DNA of 64,000 nt from a virus. This document shows, one piece after another, positions 40,871-48,083 of the stretch. Numbering within the stretch: the first letter of the stretch is position 1; every line of letters begins with the position of its first letter. Under the pieces are notes generated by a model. It was not told where the DNA came from and searched no databases. It saw only the letters and a list, made by a program, of their open reading frames with translations. The translations under genes were made by a program, and so were the position numbers. Location: the IMG/VR virus record IMGVR_UViG_3300037247_000353, positions 1 through 64,000 of that record; one strand, given 5' to 3'.

Positions 40871-40899
40871 TTGACAGACTTTTCGGAAAGGTATATTTT
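40871..40899 (+). promoter_or_regulatory. Rightward early sigma-70 promoter
   Basis: TTGACA (40871-40876), 17 nt, TATTTT (40894-40899), then AGGAGT and the 40942 gene. Just upstream, 40836-40862 has an imperfect AT-rich palindrome (CTTGA ... TCAAG) that could be an operator or UP element. Confidence 0.85.
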
Positions 40900-40941
40900 G
40901 GATAACGAAATGCCAGAAGCCTATTAACAGGAGTAAATACT

Positions 40942-41148
40942 ATGCAACGCAAACGCCACCTTCAAATCCTAAAAATGCTTAAGGAAGCAAGGCAAAGTAG
41001 TGCAACATTTAGCGCGACTTGGCAAACCCAAATCAGAAAAGCCTTCATTGACCTGGAACATGCTGCATTTAAAGCCAGGGCAATATCCCAAACACGATCT
41101 CAGACCACTAAAGACCAAATCAAAAACTTCGTCAAATCTCAGGGATAA
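40942..41148 (+). CDS. Small basic protein (68 aa)
   Basis: MQRKRHLQILKMLKEARQ: helical, basic, Ser/Thr-rich. First gene of the rightward early cluster with AGGAGT before ATG. Possible nucleic-acid or host-RNA-polymerase binding; unproven. Confidence 0.65.
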   Translation: MQRKRHLQILKMLKEARQSSATFSATWQTQIRKAFIDLEHAAFKARAISQTRSQTTKDQIKNFVKSQG

Positions 41149-41159
41149 GGAGTAAGCAA

Positions 41160-41324
41160 GTGGCTTATGTTACTGAAGACAAGCGCGTCCAGCAAATTAT
41201 CAACCGCCTAAACGCTCACAAAATAACCCGCGAACAAGCCGCCCAAGAGATCAAAGCCTTGCCACCACAAAAGGGCGCTCGTTGCAGTTTTCTTGATTGG
41301 GAAATTGAAGAAGCCCTATCATGA
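41160..41324 (+). CDS. Small hypothetical protein (54 aa)
   Basis: GTG start after AAGGAGT; reads MAYVTEDKRVQQIINRLN and ends WEIEEALS. Stop overlaps the next start as ATGA. No family recognised. Confidence 0.65.
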   Translation: MAYVTEDKRVQQIINRLNAHKITREQAAQEIKALPPQKGARCSFLDWEIEEALS

Positions 41325-41596
41325 AAGTATTTAAAATCATAGTTCGAGGTCATGGGCCATTTCCCATAGACCTGTTAAGACGAGAGCTATGTTGGCCTCG
41401 TGCAACATGGGATTCACTAGCCATAATAGAATCCTTACAGAATTTCAATACGGTCGCTAAACAATTAGCGACCTACACAATCACCTTGACTGGACTAAAA
41501 ATGCCAGTTATAATGCTTTGGAGGGAGTGTGGGTATTGTGTAGTTAAAGTCGAAGGAACTACTCTGAAGCGTGCTGAACACAAACTAGGAGTATGA
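41321..41596 (+). CDS. Small hypothetical protein (91 aa)
   Basis: Begins MKVFKIIVRGHGPFPID; contains GLKMPVIMLWRECGYCVVKV. Carries a perfect copy of the palindromic element within its codons. ATGA-coupled to the gene before. Function unknown. Confidence 0.6.
   Translation: MKVFKIIVRGHGPFPIDLLRRELCWPRATWDSLAIIESLQNFNTVAKQLATYTITLTGLKMPVIMLWRECGYCVVKVEGTTLKRAEHKLGV
41452..41473. repeat. Palindromic element, CTAA/TTAG family (copy 3), inside a gene
   Basis: GGTCGCTAA-ACAA-TTAGCGACC, 9-bp perfect stem, coding for V-A-K-Q-L-A-T in the 41321 gene. Confidence 0.65.
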
Positions 41597-41599
41597 AAC

Positions 41600-41887
41600 A
41601 TGAAGTTCAATGATCTTGAATTTGGCCCAGGGTCTCCATTTACAGGGGGTATACAAGCCAAACACTTCTTCCCTAACGGATATGGCGCTTCTGTAATACT
41701 AAGTCCCGTATCTTATGGGAGTGATCAAGGACTGTACGAATTGGCAGTCCTAGAAGGCAATGAAAGGAAATGGCGTCTATGTTATGATACACCTGTCACA
41801 GAAGATGTGATTGGTAACTTGACTGAGACGGGAGTAGAAAACCTTCTCGCCACAATTGAAGCACTAGAACACAAAATAGGAGTGTGA
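41600..41887 (+). CDS. Small hypothetical protein (95 aa)
   Basis: AGGAGT upstream. Beta-rich N-terminus (DLEFGPGSPFTGGIQ), Trp/Tyr core, helical end shared in style with the preceding gene (both end HKxGV). No family recognised. Confidence 0.6.
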   Translation: MKFNDLEFGPGSPFTGGIQAKHFFPNGYGASVILSPVSYGSDQGLYELAVLEGNERKWRLCYDTPVTEDVIGNLTETGVENLLATIEALEHKIGV

Positions 41888-41893
41888 CTAGCT

Positions 41894-42223
41894 ATGGAAC
41901 AGGAAATAGGTTATAAGGTACTTACAATATACCGTAAATCAGCAATAGTATCTAGAGTAAGTAGGAAGGGACAAGGGAAAGGTACCGTTTATTATCCTCC
42001 ACATAAGAAAGTTGTACCTAACAGCGGGTGTGGCCCGCTATGCATATTCACTAAACTTAGTCAAGCTATGGTCTTTAAGAAAATACAAGCCCCATCAGGA
42101 ATCGTTGTTAAGTGCAACTACGAGAAATCATTAAAAAACCATATTTGGATATTTGAATATTTATCTATTAGTTTTTTGCCTCGTGGGACAATCTTAGCTG
42201 ATTCTGTAACCTGCTTGGAATAA
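41894..42223 (+). CDS. Small protein, paralogue of 43418 (109 aa)
   Basis: MEQEIGYKVLT at the start, CGPLCIF in the middle and the identical last 12 residues GTILADSVTCLE are shared with the 109-residue protein at 43418. Beta-rich, possibly secreted-protein-like but without signal peptide. Function unknown. Confidence 0.65.
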   Translation: MEQEIGYKVLTIYRKSAIVSRVSRKGQGKGTVYYPPHKKVVPNSGCGPLCIFTKLSQAMVFKKIQAPSGIVVKCNYEKSLKNHIWIFEYLSISFLPRGTILADSVTCLE

Positions 42224-42246
42224 GTCTTTTTGAAAGGAAAAAGACC

Positions 42247-42504
42247 ATGATCGGAAAAGGAACTACAAATAACTCACTGGCTAAATACAATCGGTCTCAA
42301 ATGCAAGCCTGTATTACGGTGGCTAGTAAGCAACGTGCAGCTAATCCTAGTGATCCATACACATATGATCGAGTTATGACGCACTTACTCGGTGGACTGT
42401 GTATGATTTCAGATTACGAAGTAGAGTTTCGTAATGAACCAAGGACTACTGAAACTGGTAAGCCATACAATATTCAGATTCCTTGTAACCAGAAAAGGCC
42501 GTAG
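42247..42504 (+). CDS. Small hypothetical protein (85 aa)
   Basis: MIGKGTTNNSLAKYNRSQ; AAAGGA precedes ATG. Helical centre (YDRVMTHLLGGLCMI). No family recognised. Confidence 0.6.
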   Translation: MIGKGTTNNSLAKYNRSQMQACITVASKQRAANPSDPYTYDRVMTHLLGGLCMISDYEVEFRNEPRTTETGKPYNIQIPCNQKRP

Positions 42505-42508
42505 GAAC

Positions 42509-42835
42509 ATGTCAGCAGATAATTGTATAGCTATCCTGAAAACTACCGACAAATTCAAGATAGTCGGGCCAGGGCATCTAAAAAATCTATTTGGGGAGGG
42601 TATTATTGCATACCGTGTAGCTCATATCCAGGCTCATGATAACTACGAGTGGTATAAAGACAATGAAATCCATAACTTAGGCTGCTGGTTTGCAGACCTA
42701 TTTAAGAAATCAGAAGTATTTTATTCTAAGGACGAGGCAGCTAAAAGAGTAGTAGAACTATTACGCAAAGTTGATTATGTAGAATATGGTATAATTGACC
42801 TAGACGCATCAGAATACAACTTCCCAGGCTGTTAA
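42509..42835 (+). CDS. Small hypothetical protein (108 aa)
   Basis: From ATG 42509 after TAGGAAC (an earlier in-frame start at 42434 lies in the preceding gene). MSADNCIAILKTTDKFK, YRVAHIQAHDNYEWYKD and YSKDEAAKRVVELL form a recurring phage protein type of unknown role. Confidence 0.65.
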   Translation: MSADNCIAILKTTDKFKIVGPGHLKNLFGEGIIAYRVAHIQAHDNYEWYKDNEIHNLGCWFADLFKKSEVFYSKDEAAKRVVELLRKVDYVEYGIIDLDASEYNFPGC

Positions 42836-42845
42836 GGGGACTATC

Positions 42846-43004
42846 ATGAGCATCTGTCAACAAGCTATAGCATCCCGTCGCAAGGCTCGTAGAGATACAC
42901 GCTACAAAGGGCTTAAGTTAGGTGATGCTGGTGTATCTAGGCGTCGTCTTGAGGCCAAGGTACGACGGGAATATGAGCGCAGTATGCGTAAACACAGAAA
43001 ATAG
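42846..43004 (+). CDS. Very basic small protein (52 aa)
   Basis: Arg/Lys make up about a third of the residues (SRRKARRDTRYKG; SRRRLEAKVRREYERSMRK). Likely RNA/DNA-binding. No clear ribosome site beyond GGGGAC. Confidence 0.55.
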   Translation: MSICQQAIASRRKARRDTRYKGLKLGDAGVSRRRLEAKVRREYERSMRKHRK

Positions 43005-43015
43005 GAGTAAATACC

Positions 43016-43183
43016 ATGAAGAACGTGATCTCAATGTTACTTGTACAAATAGGAGGCCTGCTTGTCCTATCCGGCCCTGTTATGGCTTATCTTGAAATAG
43101 GGCTTTGGGGAGTCCCAATGATGTGGGGAATAGCGATACTACTTATGGCAGTCGTCAACCATAATCTGGACTACAGACAATGA
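43016..43183 (+). CDS. Small membrane protein, two helices (55 aa)
   Basis: MLLVQIGGLLVLSGPVMAYL and MMWGIAILLMAVV are membrane helices. TAGGAGT before ATG; stop overlaps the next start (ATGA). Confidence 0.6.
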   Translation: MKNVISMLLVQIGGLLVLSGPVMAYLEIGLWGVPMMWGIAILLMAVVNHNLDYRQ

Positions 43184-43368
43184 AAACCTTAACAGGTCGA
43201 ACAATATGTCCAATATGCCTTTGGAAAGCACTAAAGATCCAATGTTGTTGTGAGCCAGATAAAGCAAAGAGAATACTTATACTTTCTGAATCAAATTATG
43301 CTGCTGCTGCCAAAACATTAACTGGTAAATGTCCTCATAGGAGTACAGGTGATGCAAGAGCTACTTGA
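43180..43368 (+). CDS. Cys-rich small protein (62 aa)
   Basis: C-P-I-C (10-13) and C-C-C near 22-24, plus C-P-H at ~51, suggest a zinc site. ATGA-coupled to the membrane protein. No family recognised. Confidence 0.55.
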   Translation: MKTLTGRTICPICLWKALKIQCCCEPDKAKRILILSESNYAAAAKTLTGKCPHRSTGDARAT

Positions 43369-43405
43369 ACTACTATTAAGCCTACTTTGGCTTTTCCTCT
43401 TGTAA
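43352..43405 (+). CDS. Possible hydrophobic micropeptide (17 aa)
   Basis: MQELLELLLSLLWLFLL after TAGGAG; overlaps the previous gene end. Nearly all Leu; may be a membrane peptide or only a leader that couples translation. Confidence 0.3.
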   Translation: MQELLELLLSLLWLFLL

Positions 43406-43417
43406 GGGAGTAAGACA

Positions 43418-43747
43418 ATGGAACAGAAAATAGGTTATAAAGTGCTTACCAAAGATAGATGGTCATCAGTTATGAAATCTGAACATGGGGGACGTAAATA
43501 CGACATAAACAAAGAAGTAAAACCAATATCTGATTGCGGGCCATTATGCGTATTCGACACTTACAACAACGCGGGGCGCTTTAGAGAAATGTTTTGTCTT
43601 GGGAGAGCCTTAACAGTAAAGTGCAAATATATACAGTCCAAACAAATTTATATATCCTTTATATACTTAGGAAATGAAGAAAGACGAATCTTAACAAAAC
43701 TACCAAAAGGCACTATTTTAGCTGATTCCGTAACTTGCTTAGAGTAA
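43418..43747 (+). CDS. Small protein, paralogue of 41894 (109 aa)
   Basis: Same length and ends as the 41894 product: MEQKIGYKVLT, CGPLCVF and GTILADSVTCLE, with divergent middle. GGGAGTAAG upstream. Function unknown. Confidence 0.65.
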   Translation: MEQKIGYKVLTKDRWSSVMKSEHGGRKYDINKEVKPISDCGPLCVFDTYNNAGRFREMFCLGRALTVKCKYIQSKQIYISFIYLGNEERRILTKLPKGTILADSVTCLE

Positions 43748-43751
43748 AACA

Positions 43752-43898
43752 ATGGATAATGATCCCAATAATATCTCAAGCAACTATTCTACTGGAAACA
43801 AGAGCTATTGGAAGTGTATCAATCTGGACAGATCCAATAAACTTTATGCAAAACTTATGAACGGCAAGAAGTATGAGGATGATCCTCGTGCAAACTAG
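43752..43898 (+). CDS. Small hypothetical protein (48 aa)
   Basis: MDNDPNNISSNYSTGNKSYW, polar N-terminus with basic end. Starts 4 nt after the previous stop; ribosome site weak. No family recognised. Confidence 0.45.
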   Translation: MDNDPNNISSNYSTGNKSYWKCINLDRSNKLYAKLMNGKKYEDDPRAN

Positions 43899-43909
43899 GA
43901 GTGAGTAAA

Positions 43910-44152
43910 ATGAATATCTACGGAATCCCAGTTTTTGGTTGGTTAATTGGGGCCATCATCCACATTAGCTTAGCAATTCCGTTCTACTTCATCTGGAATG
44001 CACTAGCACCGACTTACTTCTATTTCGTTCCCCTTATCTACCAGCAAATAGGGTTTTGGGAATGTGTTGGCCTGTTCATAGTTATCTCAATCCTTAAGAC
44101 TGTTCTAATCCCACGCTTAGTGTCCTCCAGCAGTTCATCAGGAAGCAAATAG
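43910..44152 (+). CDS. Small membrane protein (80 aa)
   Basis: ATG 43910 after TAGGAGTGAG (GTG 43901 is the alternative). Two or three hydrophobic helices (VFGWLIGAIIHISLAI; VGLFIVISILKTVLI) and a Ser-rich tail. Confidence 0.6.
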   Translation: MNIYGIPVFGWLIGAIIHISLAIPFYFIWNALAPTYFYFVPLIYQQIGFWECVGLFIVISILKTVLIPRLVSSSSSSGSK

Positions 44153-44166
44153 AAAGAACATACAGC

Positions 44167-44358
44167 ATGACCATCAAGGTCGTTAGTTACACTAATCGAC
44201 TATGCTTACGTTGTCAAGACCCCAAAGGATTTGAGAGCAAAGGAATTCATAATAGAATTTGTAAGAAATGTAAAAAGCGTGATGGTGAGAAAGTAGATTT
44301 ACCGCATCAATTTTTATTAGCTAATAAGCCAAAAGGGCCTAGAATAATATCAAACTGA
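44167..44358 (+). CDS. Zinc-finger small protein (63 aa)
   Basis: C-L-R-C (13-16) and C-K-K-C (32-35) make a four-Cys zinc finger in a basic protein. Possible nucleic-acid binding. Confidence 0.6.
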   Translation: MTIKVVSYTNRLCLRCQDPKGFESKGIHNRICKKCKKRDGEKVDLPHQFLLANKPKGPRIISN

Positions 44359-44370
44359 GGAGTAGAAACT

Positions 44371-44589
44371 ATGGCAGACCGACAAGTTTTGACCTATGAG
44401 GACCCCAGTGGGATAGGGGACCGCATAGAAATTATTGTTCATGCTGGGGGAGTTTATTTCATGATTGAGTCCGATTGGGCGGGAGATACAGAGAGAGGTT
44501 TTGGTGAGTCGTGCTCAATCACAATCCCACAAAAAAAGGCGATTGAGTTTTTGAGCCAATTAACTAAAGCCTTGACTAATAAGGAGTAA
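44371..44589 (+). CDS. Small hypothetical protein (72 aa)
   Basis: TGAGGAG upstream. Beta strands (RIEIIVHAGGVYFMIE) then a helix (AIEFLSQLTKALTN). No family recognised. Confidence 0.6.
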   Translation: MADRQVLTYEDPSGIGDRIEIIVHAGGVYFMIESDWAGDTERGFGESCSITIPQKKAIEFLSQLTKALTNKE

Positions 44590-44594
44590 AGACC

Positions 44595-44711
44595 ATGGAG
44601 TGCGTATCTGATTGGCAACCTGTAATTGATGCCCTGGCCCTGGTTTTAGGCGTGATTGGAATGGCCGGAGTAATTGGAGTTTTTTGGTTGATAATAGCAA
44701 CTCTTAGATAA
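44595..44711 (+). CDS. Small membrane protein (38 aa)
   Basis: AAGGAG then ATG; one membrane helix ALVLGVIGMAGVIGVFWLII. Function unknown. Confidence 0.6.
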   Translation: MECVSDWQPVIDALALVLGVIGMAGVIGVFWLIIATLR

Positions 44712-44723
44712 GGAGTTAAGAGC

Positions 44724-44888
44724 ATGACACGAGAAGAATGGATAGAGTTTGATCGGATCAAATATACTCCAGATGTGCAATTAGCTATGCGAGCACGTTG
44801 TGAGGAACAAAGACACGAATGGGAGAATTGTGCAACAATTATGTTTGAGTTTTACACAGCCTGCAAATGGTGTGGAGAACGTCAATAA
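44724..44888 (+). CDS. Small zinc-ribbon-like protein (54 aa)
   Basis: AAGGAGTTAAG before ATG. C-E-E-Q-R-H (26-31), C36 and C-K-W-C (47-50) could hold zinc. Last gene of the rightward early cluster. Confidence 0.6.
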   Translation: MTREEWIEFDRIKYTPDVQLAMRARCEEQRHEWENCATIMFEFYTACKWCGERQ

Positions 44889-44957
44889 TTTGCGGGAATT
44901 AAGTATTTGTATATCACCCTAAAAACAAAAAAGAGTAAAAAAAATACTTATTACATG

Positions 44958-45003
44958 ACCCTCTAACTTAGAGGTAACAGTAAAAATACCCCTTGTCAAG
45001 AAC
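44958..45003 (-). promoter_or_regulatory. Conserved promoter-like element (copy B)
   Basis: Minus strand TTGACA (44994-44999), 17 nt, TACCTCT, with the palindrome CCTCTAA-C-TTAGAGG; nearly identical to 24159-24205. Here it lies after the rightward early genes and points back into them, so an antisense transcript or a protein-binding role is possible. Confidence 0.45.
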
Positions 45004-45068
45004 TATTTTATAAGCTATTGATATCATTACTTAATCTATACTATGTAATAAAGGAACAAACCATGATT

Positions 45069-45094
45069 TGGTCGCTAATATAATTAGACGACCA
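45069..45094. repeat. Palindromic element (copy 4)
   Basis: TGGTCG-CTAAT-ATA-ATTAG-A-CGACCA, 11-bp stem with one bulged A. Differs at one loop base from copy 5 at 47228-47253. It abuts the stop of the 45095 minus gene. Confidence 0.65.
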
Positions 45095-45376
45095 CTATTG
45101 AAATAATAATAAACGGGCCTTTAAGTATTCTGTGATGTTTCTATTATCTTCTACAATAGTGCATCTTTGAATACCCTTTAAGCTAACTTTTGCATATCCT
45201 AGTTGTGAAAAGTGTGAACTTCTATAATTTGGCCTATCCAATAGTTTTATTTTAACCATTATATCTCCGTGATAAAATTCTAATTGTTTTATCACTATGA
45301 ATTTTACTATTCCTGTTCCCCAATAACTAGGGGATTGGTATATAATACCACTATGTTTGGCAAGTATATCATTCAT
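45095..45376 (-). CDS. Small protein, paralogue of 45397 (93 aa)
   Basis: GGGAGTG precedes ATG. C-terminal half (IKLLDRPNYRSS, AKVSLKGIQRCTI, NITEYLKARLL) aligns with the neighbouring protein. Probably a small beta fold; function unknown. Confidence 0.65.
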   Translation of the reverse strand: MNDILAKHSGIIYQSPSYWGTGIVKFIVIKQLEFYHGDIMVKIKLLDRPNYRSSHFSQLGYAKVSLKGIQRCTIVEDNRNITEYLKARLLLFQ

Positions 45377-45396
45377 ATTCTACACTCCCAAAGATT

Positions 45397-45639
45397 CTAC
45401 TGTATTAACATGACTTTTAGATATTCCATAATATTGTTACCTGATATTATTTTACAGTCTTTAAGACTTTTTAAACTAATTACTGCATGACCTTTCATTA
45501 CATCACAACAACTGATAAAGTCTGGTCTATTTAATAGTTTTATTTCTATATGACTGCCTATTGGATATTTCCTTATTACTACAAACCTCCAATTGTAGTA
45601 ATTTTCATAGATATTATGCTTATATGATTCTATATCCAT
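45397..45639 (-). CDS. Small protein, paralogue of 45095 (80 aa)
   Basis: From ATG 45639 (MDIESYKHN). IEIKLLNRPDFISC, AVISLKSLKDCKI and NIMEYLKVML repeat the downstream protein, so the pair arose by tandem duplication. Confidence 0.65.
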   Translation of the reverse strand: MDIESYKHNIYENYYNWRFVVIRKYPIGSHIEIKLLNRPDFISCCDVMKGHAVISLKSLKDCKIISGNNIMEYLKVMLIQ

Positions 45640-45720
45640 GACGAGCCTGCAAGCTGTTGAAAACAAACAAACAAAAAAATAAATCTGGCTAGACCCCTTG
45701 ACATTTCAAGATTCATCCTA

Positions 45721-45738
45721 AGTGCCTTTTCAGGCACT
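45721..45738. promoter_or_regulatory. Leader hairpin before the 45783 gene
   Basis: AGTGCCT-TTTC-AGGCACT, 7-bp perfect stem. A TTGACA lies 17 nt upstream (45699-45704) but no -10 follows at the right distance. May be a mRNA 5' stabiliser or operator. Confidence 0.5.
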
Positions 45739-45782
45739 CCGCCAAAACCCGAAAGGGTATGATCCAACGGAAGGTAAAACCT

Positions 45783-46043
45783 ATGTCAGATTGGACAAAG
45801 ATCGATACTACCAAGTTCACTGGCGAACTGGCCAAATCCTACAAGGCTTTCGACGCCACGCGCCAGGATATGATACTGGCCAGGGAAATCTTGGAGACGG
45901 AAATGGTTAAGAAGCTTTCCAAGTCCGGCAACATTCCCAAGGGACAAGAACCAAAGTTCTCGTACAAATGGGGCCTGGTATCGTTCCTCATGGCTGATAA
46001 GAAGCGTACTCCCGCCGCAACATCCGGCGGAATCACTCTGTAA
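45783..46043 (+). CDS. GC-rich small protein (86 aa)
   Basis: From ATG 45783 (MSDWTKIDTTKFTGELAKSY) after GGAAGG; an ATG at 45759 is less well placed. Polar, helical, with GNIPKGQEPKFSYKWG. Monocistronic, between a leader hairpin and a terminator, with GC-rich codons: probably well expressed. Confidence 0.65.
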   Translation: MSDWTKIDTTKFTGELAKSYKAFDATRQDMILAREILETEMVKKLSKSGNIPKGQEPKFSYKWGLVSFLMADKKRTPAATSGGITL

Positions 46044-46072
46044 CCTGCCAATCTCACCACATACCTTTGAGG

Positions 46073-46101
46073 GTCGCCCTAACAGGCGACTCTCTCTTTT
46101 T
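46073..46101 (+). terminator. Rho-independent terminator
   Basis: GTCGCC-6 nt-GGCGAC followed by TCTCTCTTTTT. Ends the 45783 transcript. Confidence 0.8.
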
Positions 46102-46115
46102 GCCTGGATTCCTTG

Positions 46116-46253
46116 CTATTGGAATAGCCACCAAAGCCCATAAATGGCCCCGACAATTGGGGTCACAACAAATAGCAAGAACCCTGCCAAAGCCACCCAG
46201 AACAGGCCGGCCCAGACTATTAAATCCAGGAGCCATTTGCCTAGTTGCAACAT
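46116..46253 (-). CDS. Small membrane protein (45 aa)
   Basis: Third of three close ATGs chosen: AGGAGG is 8 nt upstream and this frame gives MLQLGKWLLDLIVWAGLFW and FLLFVVTPIVGAIYGL, two membrane helices. A longer overlapping frame (46054-46416) lacks protein character. Confidence 0.6.
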   Translation of the reverse strand: MLQLGKWLLDLIVWAGLFWVALAGFLLFVVTPIVGAIYGLWWLFQ

Positions 46254-46457
46254 CATTCATTCCTCCTTGATTTCGCCAGTTTAGCGGGCTGGCCAGTGTC
46301 CAGGGTCGCTTGGTTACACCAACGACCTTCCACACTCCCCACAAATCTAGCCTAGAAAGCCCTGGAAGGCACCGTGTAGGCTCAAGCCAGGGTGCTAGGC
46401 TACTAGGGTAGCTCAAACCCTATCCCAACGATTAAAGATTCGAGAATCATTGAAATA

Positions 46458-46526
46458 TCAGAAGGGCCAATATGCTATGATCATGGCTATGAGAAAGCCT
46501 ACAACAAACCCTATGATGTATTCCAT
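46458..46526 (-). CDS. Possible membrane micropeptide (22 aa)
   Basis: MEYIIGFVVGFLIAMIIAYW, a single membrane helix starting 4 nt after the previous stop. No ribosome site, so doubtful. Confidence 0.35.
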   Translation of the reverse strand: MEYIIGFVVGFLIAMIIAYWPF

Positions 46527-46530
46527 GATA

Positions 46531-46746
46531 CTATTTCATTCTTACTGGTGAACAGGGTTTCAAATCAATGATAACAGCCTCATAAGCGTATTTCTTTTTG
46601 TAGTCTTCAGCTCTATCCTTCCATTTGAAAAGTGCAAATGTTATGTCATTATATCTGCTTACTACGGCATACCTGAGAGAAGAGATATCTAACTCTCTTT
46701 CATGGGTTTCGGTTATAGTGATCTTACTTGGTAAGCCTGTAGTCAT
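46531..46746 (-). CDS. Small hypothetical protein (71 aa)
   Basis: AGGTGATG before ATG. Contains SSLRYAVVSRYNDITFALF and a Lys/Tyr-rich end. Belongs to the leftward unit of the 46880 promoter. Confidence 0.6.
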   Translation of the reverse strand: MTTGLPSKITITETHERELDISSLRYAVVSRYNDITFALFKWKDRAEDYKKKYAYEAVIIDLKPCSPVRMK

Positions 46747-46758
46747 AGCATCACCTAT

Positions 46759-46851
46759 TTAGTTGTTAAGGAAGGGTTCAAACTGTCCAGTTATGCCTAA
46801 AAGAAATATTGCGATACCAGTCGCCATAAGTATTGCATAGATTGTGTTCAT
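46759..46851 (-). CDS. Membrane micropeptide (30 aa)
   Basis: MNTIYAILMATGIAIFLLGI, one membrane helix, with AAGGAAC upstream and a promoter directly before it. Short length keeps the call tentative. Confidence 0.5.
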   Translation of the reverse strand: MNTIYAILMATGIAIFLLGITGQFEPFLNN

Positions 46852-46879
46852 TGTTTTGTTCCTTGTGTTGATTATCCTT

Positions 46880-46908
46880 AGTATATCTTAATATCTTGGT
46901 TAAGTCAA
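46880..46908 (-). promoter_or_regulatory. Leftward sigma-70 promoter
   Basis: Minus strand TTGACT (46903-46908), 17 nt, TATACT (46880-46885), 29 nt before the 46851 start codon. Confidence 0.8.
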
Positions 46909-47227
46909 AGTGACTATGGATATAGTTTAGGTATGTTCAGATATGTAGTTTCTACCCCTCCCTTGATCCCCCTATTCACCCTATCACTTATGCCCCTGTA
47001 TCCCTTAATGGAAGCCAAGTATTGCCAAGGTGTTCCTTATGTACTTGCAAGTAATACAGGCCTAGGTTGAAATGCCTATTCCAAGTCATGATGAAGTAGT
47101 CCATAGGACTGGCCAAGTAATGATTGGGATTTTAGGGATATGTTAGGGGGGGTACAAGGGCCACTGGGGGGGTGCGGGATACGTTTGTATGACATATCTT
47201 GAAAATGCCCAATATATCCTTAAACCA

Positions 47228-47253
47228 TGGTCGCTAATGTAATTAGACGACCA
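47228..47253. repeat. Palindromic element (copy 5)
   Basis: TGGTCG-CTAAT-GTA-ATTAG-A-CGACCA; 25 of 26 bases equal copy 4 at 45069-45094, including the bulged A. Both follow a CCATG. Confidence 0.65.
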
Positions 47254-47479
47254 AAACATATCAAAAATATACAGAAATAACTAAAATATGGTTAAAGGAT
47301 GTTATAGATGATCTATTAAAGCCCTTCGGGCGGTACCTAAAAACATAACTAAATCAATACCTTATAGTATACCCCTTAGTAACCTATTGATTTCATTGAG
47401 TTATTAGTAATAGTTCCCAAAACAGCCCTATTTGCCATTTTAGCCAAATCCTGTCAAGTAAAATCGTACTTTTTAGGGT

Positions 47480-47608
47480 AAAAAAAACCTAATGAAAACA
47501 ATGACTTATAAAATAGTTTCAATTACAGGCATTTTTTTTATTGACAACATGTATTTTGAGTGCTATACTAAGTATTAGGGGTTTTAGAAATCCCATTAGG
47601 TTTTTTTT
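47480..47608. repeat. 15-bp inverted repeat around the rightward promoter
   Basis: AAAAAAAACCTAATG (47480-47494) and CATTAGGTTTTTTTT (47594-47608) are exact reverse complements bracketing the promoter at 47541-47569. Confidence 0.6.
47541..47569 (+). promoter_or_regulatory. Rightward sigma-70 promoter, structural genes
   Basis: TTGACA (47541-47546), 17 nt, TATACT (47564-47569), 217 nt upstream of the first gene. The only clear promoter seen for the rightward packaging/structural block. Confidence 0.85.
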
Positions 47609-47786
47609 TATAAAAAAAGCTTAAAGAAATTGAAATAAAAAAAAGCTTATACAATTTCCATAATTCTAGGTTTGGATTTAAGTAGGAATCTGTATATAAA
47701 TATACCAGATATTATTTCTGTGAATTTATTGCTCTCAAGAGCACACAGACACTAAAATCATATAAAGGGCTCTGAGCTAAATCAAT

Positions 47787-48083
47787 ATGAAATTATCTGA
47801 AATATTAAATTCTCTAAAAAAGAAAAAAACCCCAAAAGTTTGGAGACCTAAATTATGGGTTCCAGAACCTATGGAATTACCTGTAACGGTATATATTTTA
47901 TCCGATAAGAATTTTGAAATTTCTGCAAAACGTAGAGGTTTTAAAAAACGAAAAGGAGCATTTGCTGTATGGGGAAAGGATTCTAACGGGAATCCTGTAA
48001 GTAGAATTTATATGCGTTATCATAAATTACATCTGTTTTCCCACGAGATTCGCCATCTTCAACAAGGACATTTCCATGACTAA
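47787..48083 (+). CDS. Putative zinc metallopeptidase (98 aa)
   Basis: C-terminal SHEIRHLQQGHFHD contains H-E-x-x-H followed by G and H residues, a zincin site. N-terminus is Lys-rich (NSLKKKKTPKVWRPKLW). Similar HE-x-RH-x-x-x-G-x-F-H ends occur in short phage proteins. Preceding leader is AT-rich and has no strong ribosome site. Confidence 0.6.
   Translation: MKLSEILNSLKKKKTPKVWRPKLWVPEPMELPVTVYILSDKNFEISAKRRGFKKRKGAFAVWGKDSNGNPVSRIYMRYHKLHLFSHEIRHLQQGHFHD

Larger units (their letters stand above)
46910..47786. other. Gene-free divergent control region, possible origin
   Basis: About 880 nt with no supported gene, between leftward early and rightward late genes. Holds the palindromic element copy 5, G-runs at 47146-47172, a GCCC-TTC-GGGC hairpin (47320-47331), poly-A/T tracts, a 15-bp inverted repeat and the rightward promoter. 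AT-rich tracts and position fit a replication origin or a regulatory hub; neither is shown. Confidence 0.5.

Noticed and set aside
45699-45738. Promoter at the TTGACA before the 45783 gene
   Set aside because: No -10 at 16-18 nt; the bases there form the AGTGCCT hairpin instead.
46054-46416. 120-codon minus-strand frame
   Set aside because: Low protein character and no ribosome site; the AGGAGG in it serves a 45-codon membrane-protein gene in another frame (46116-46253).
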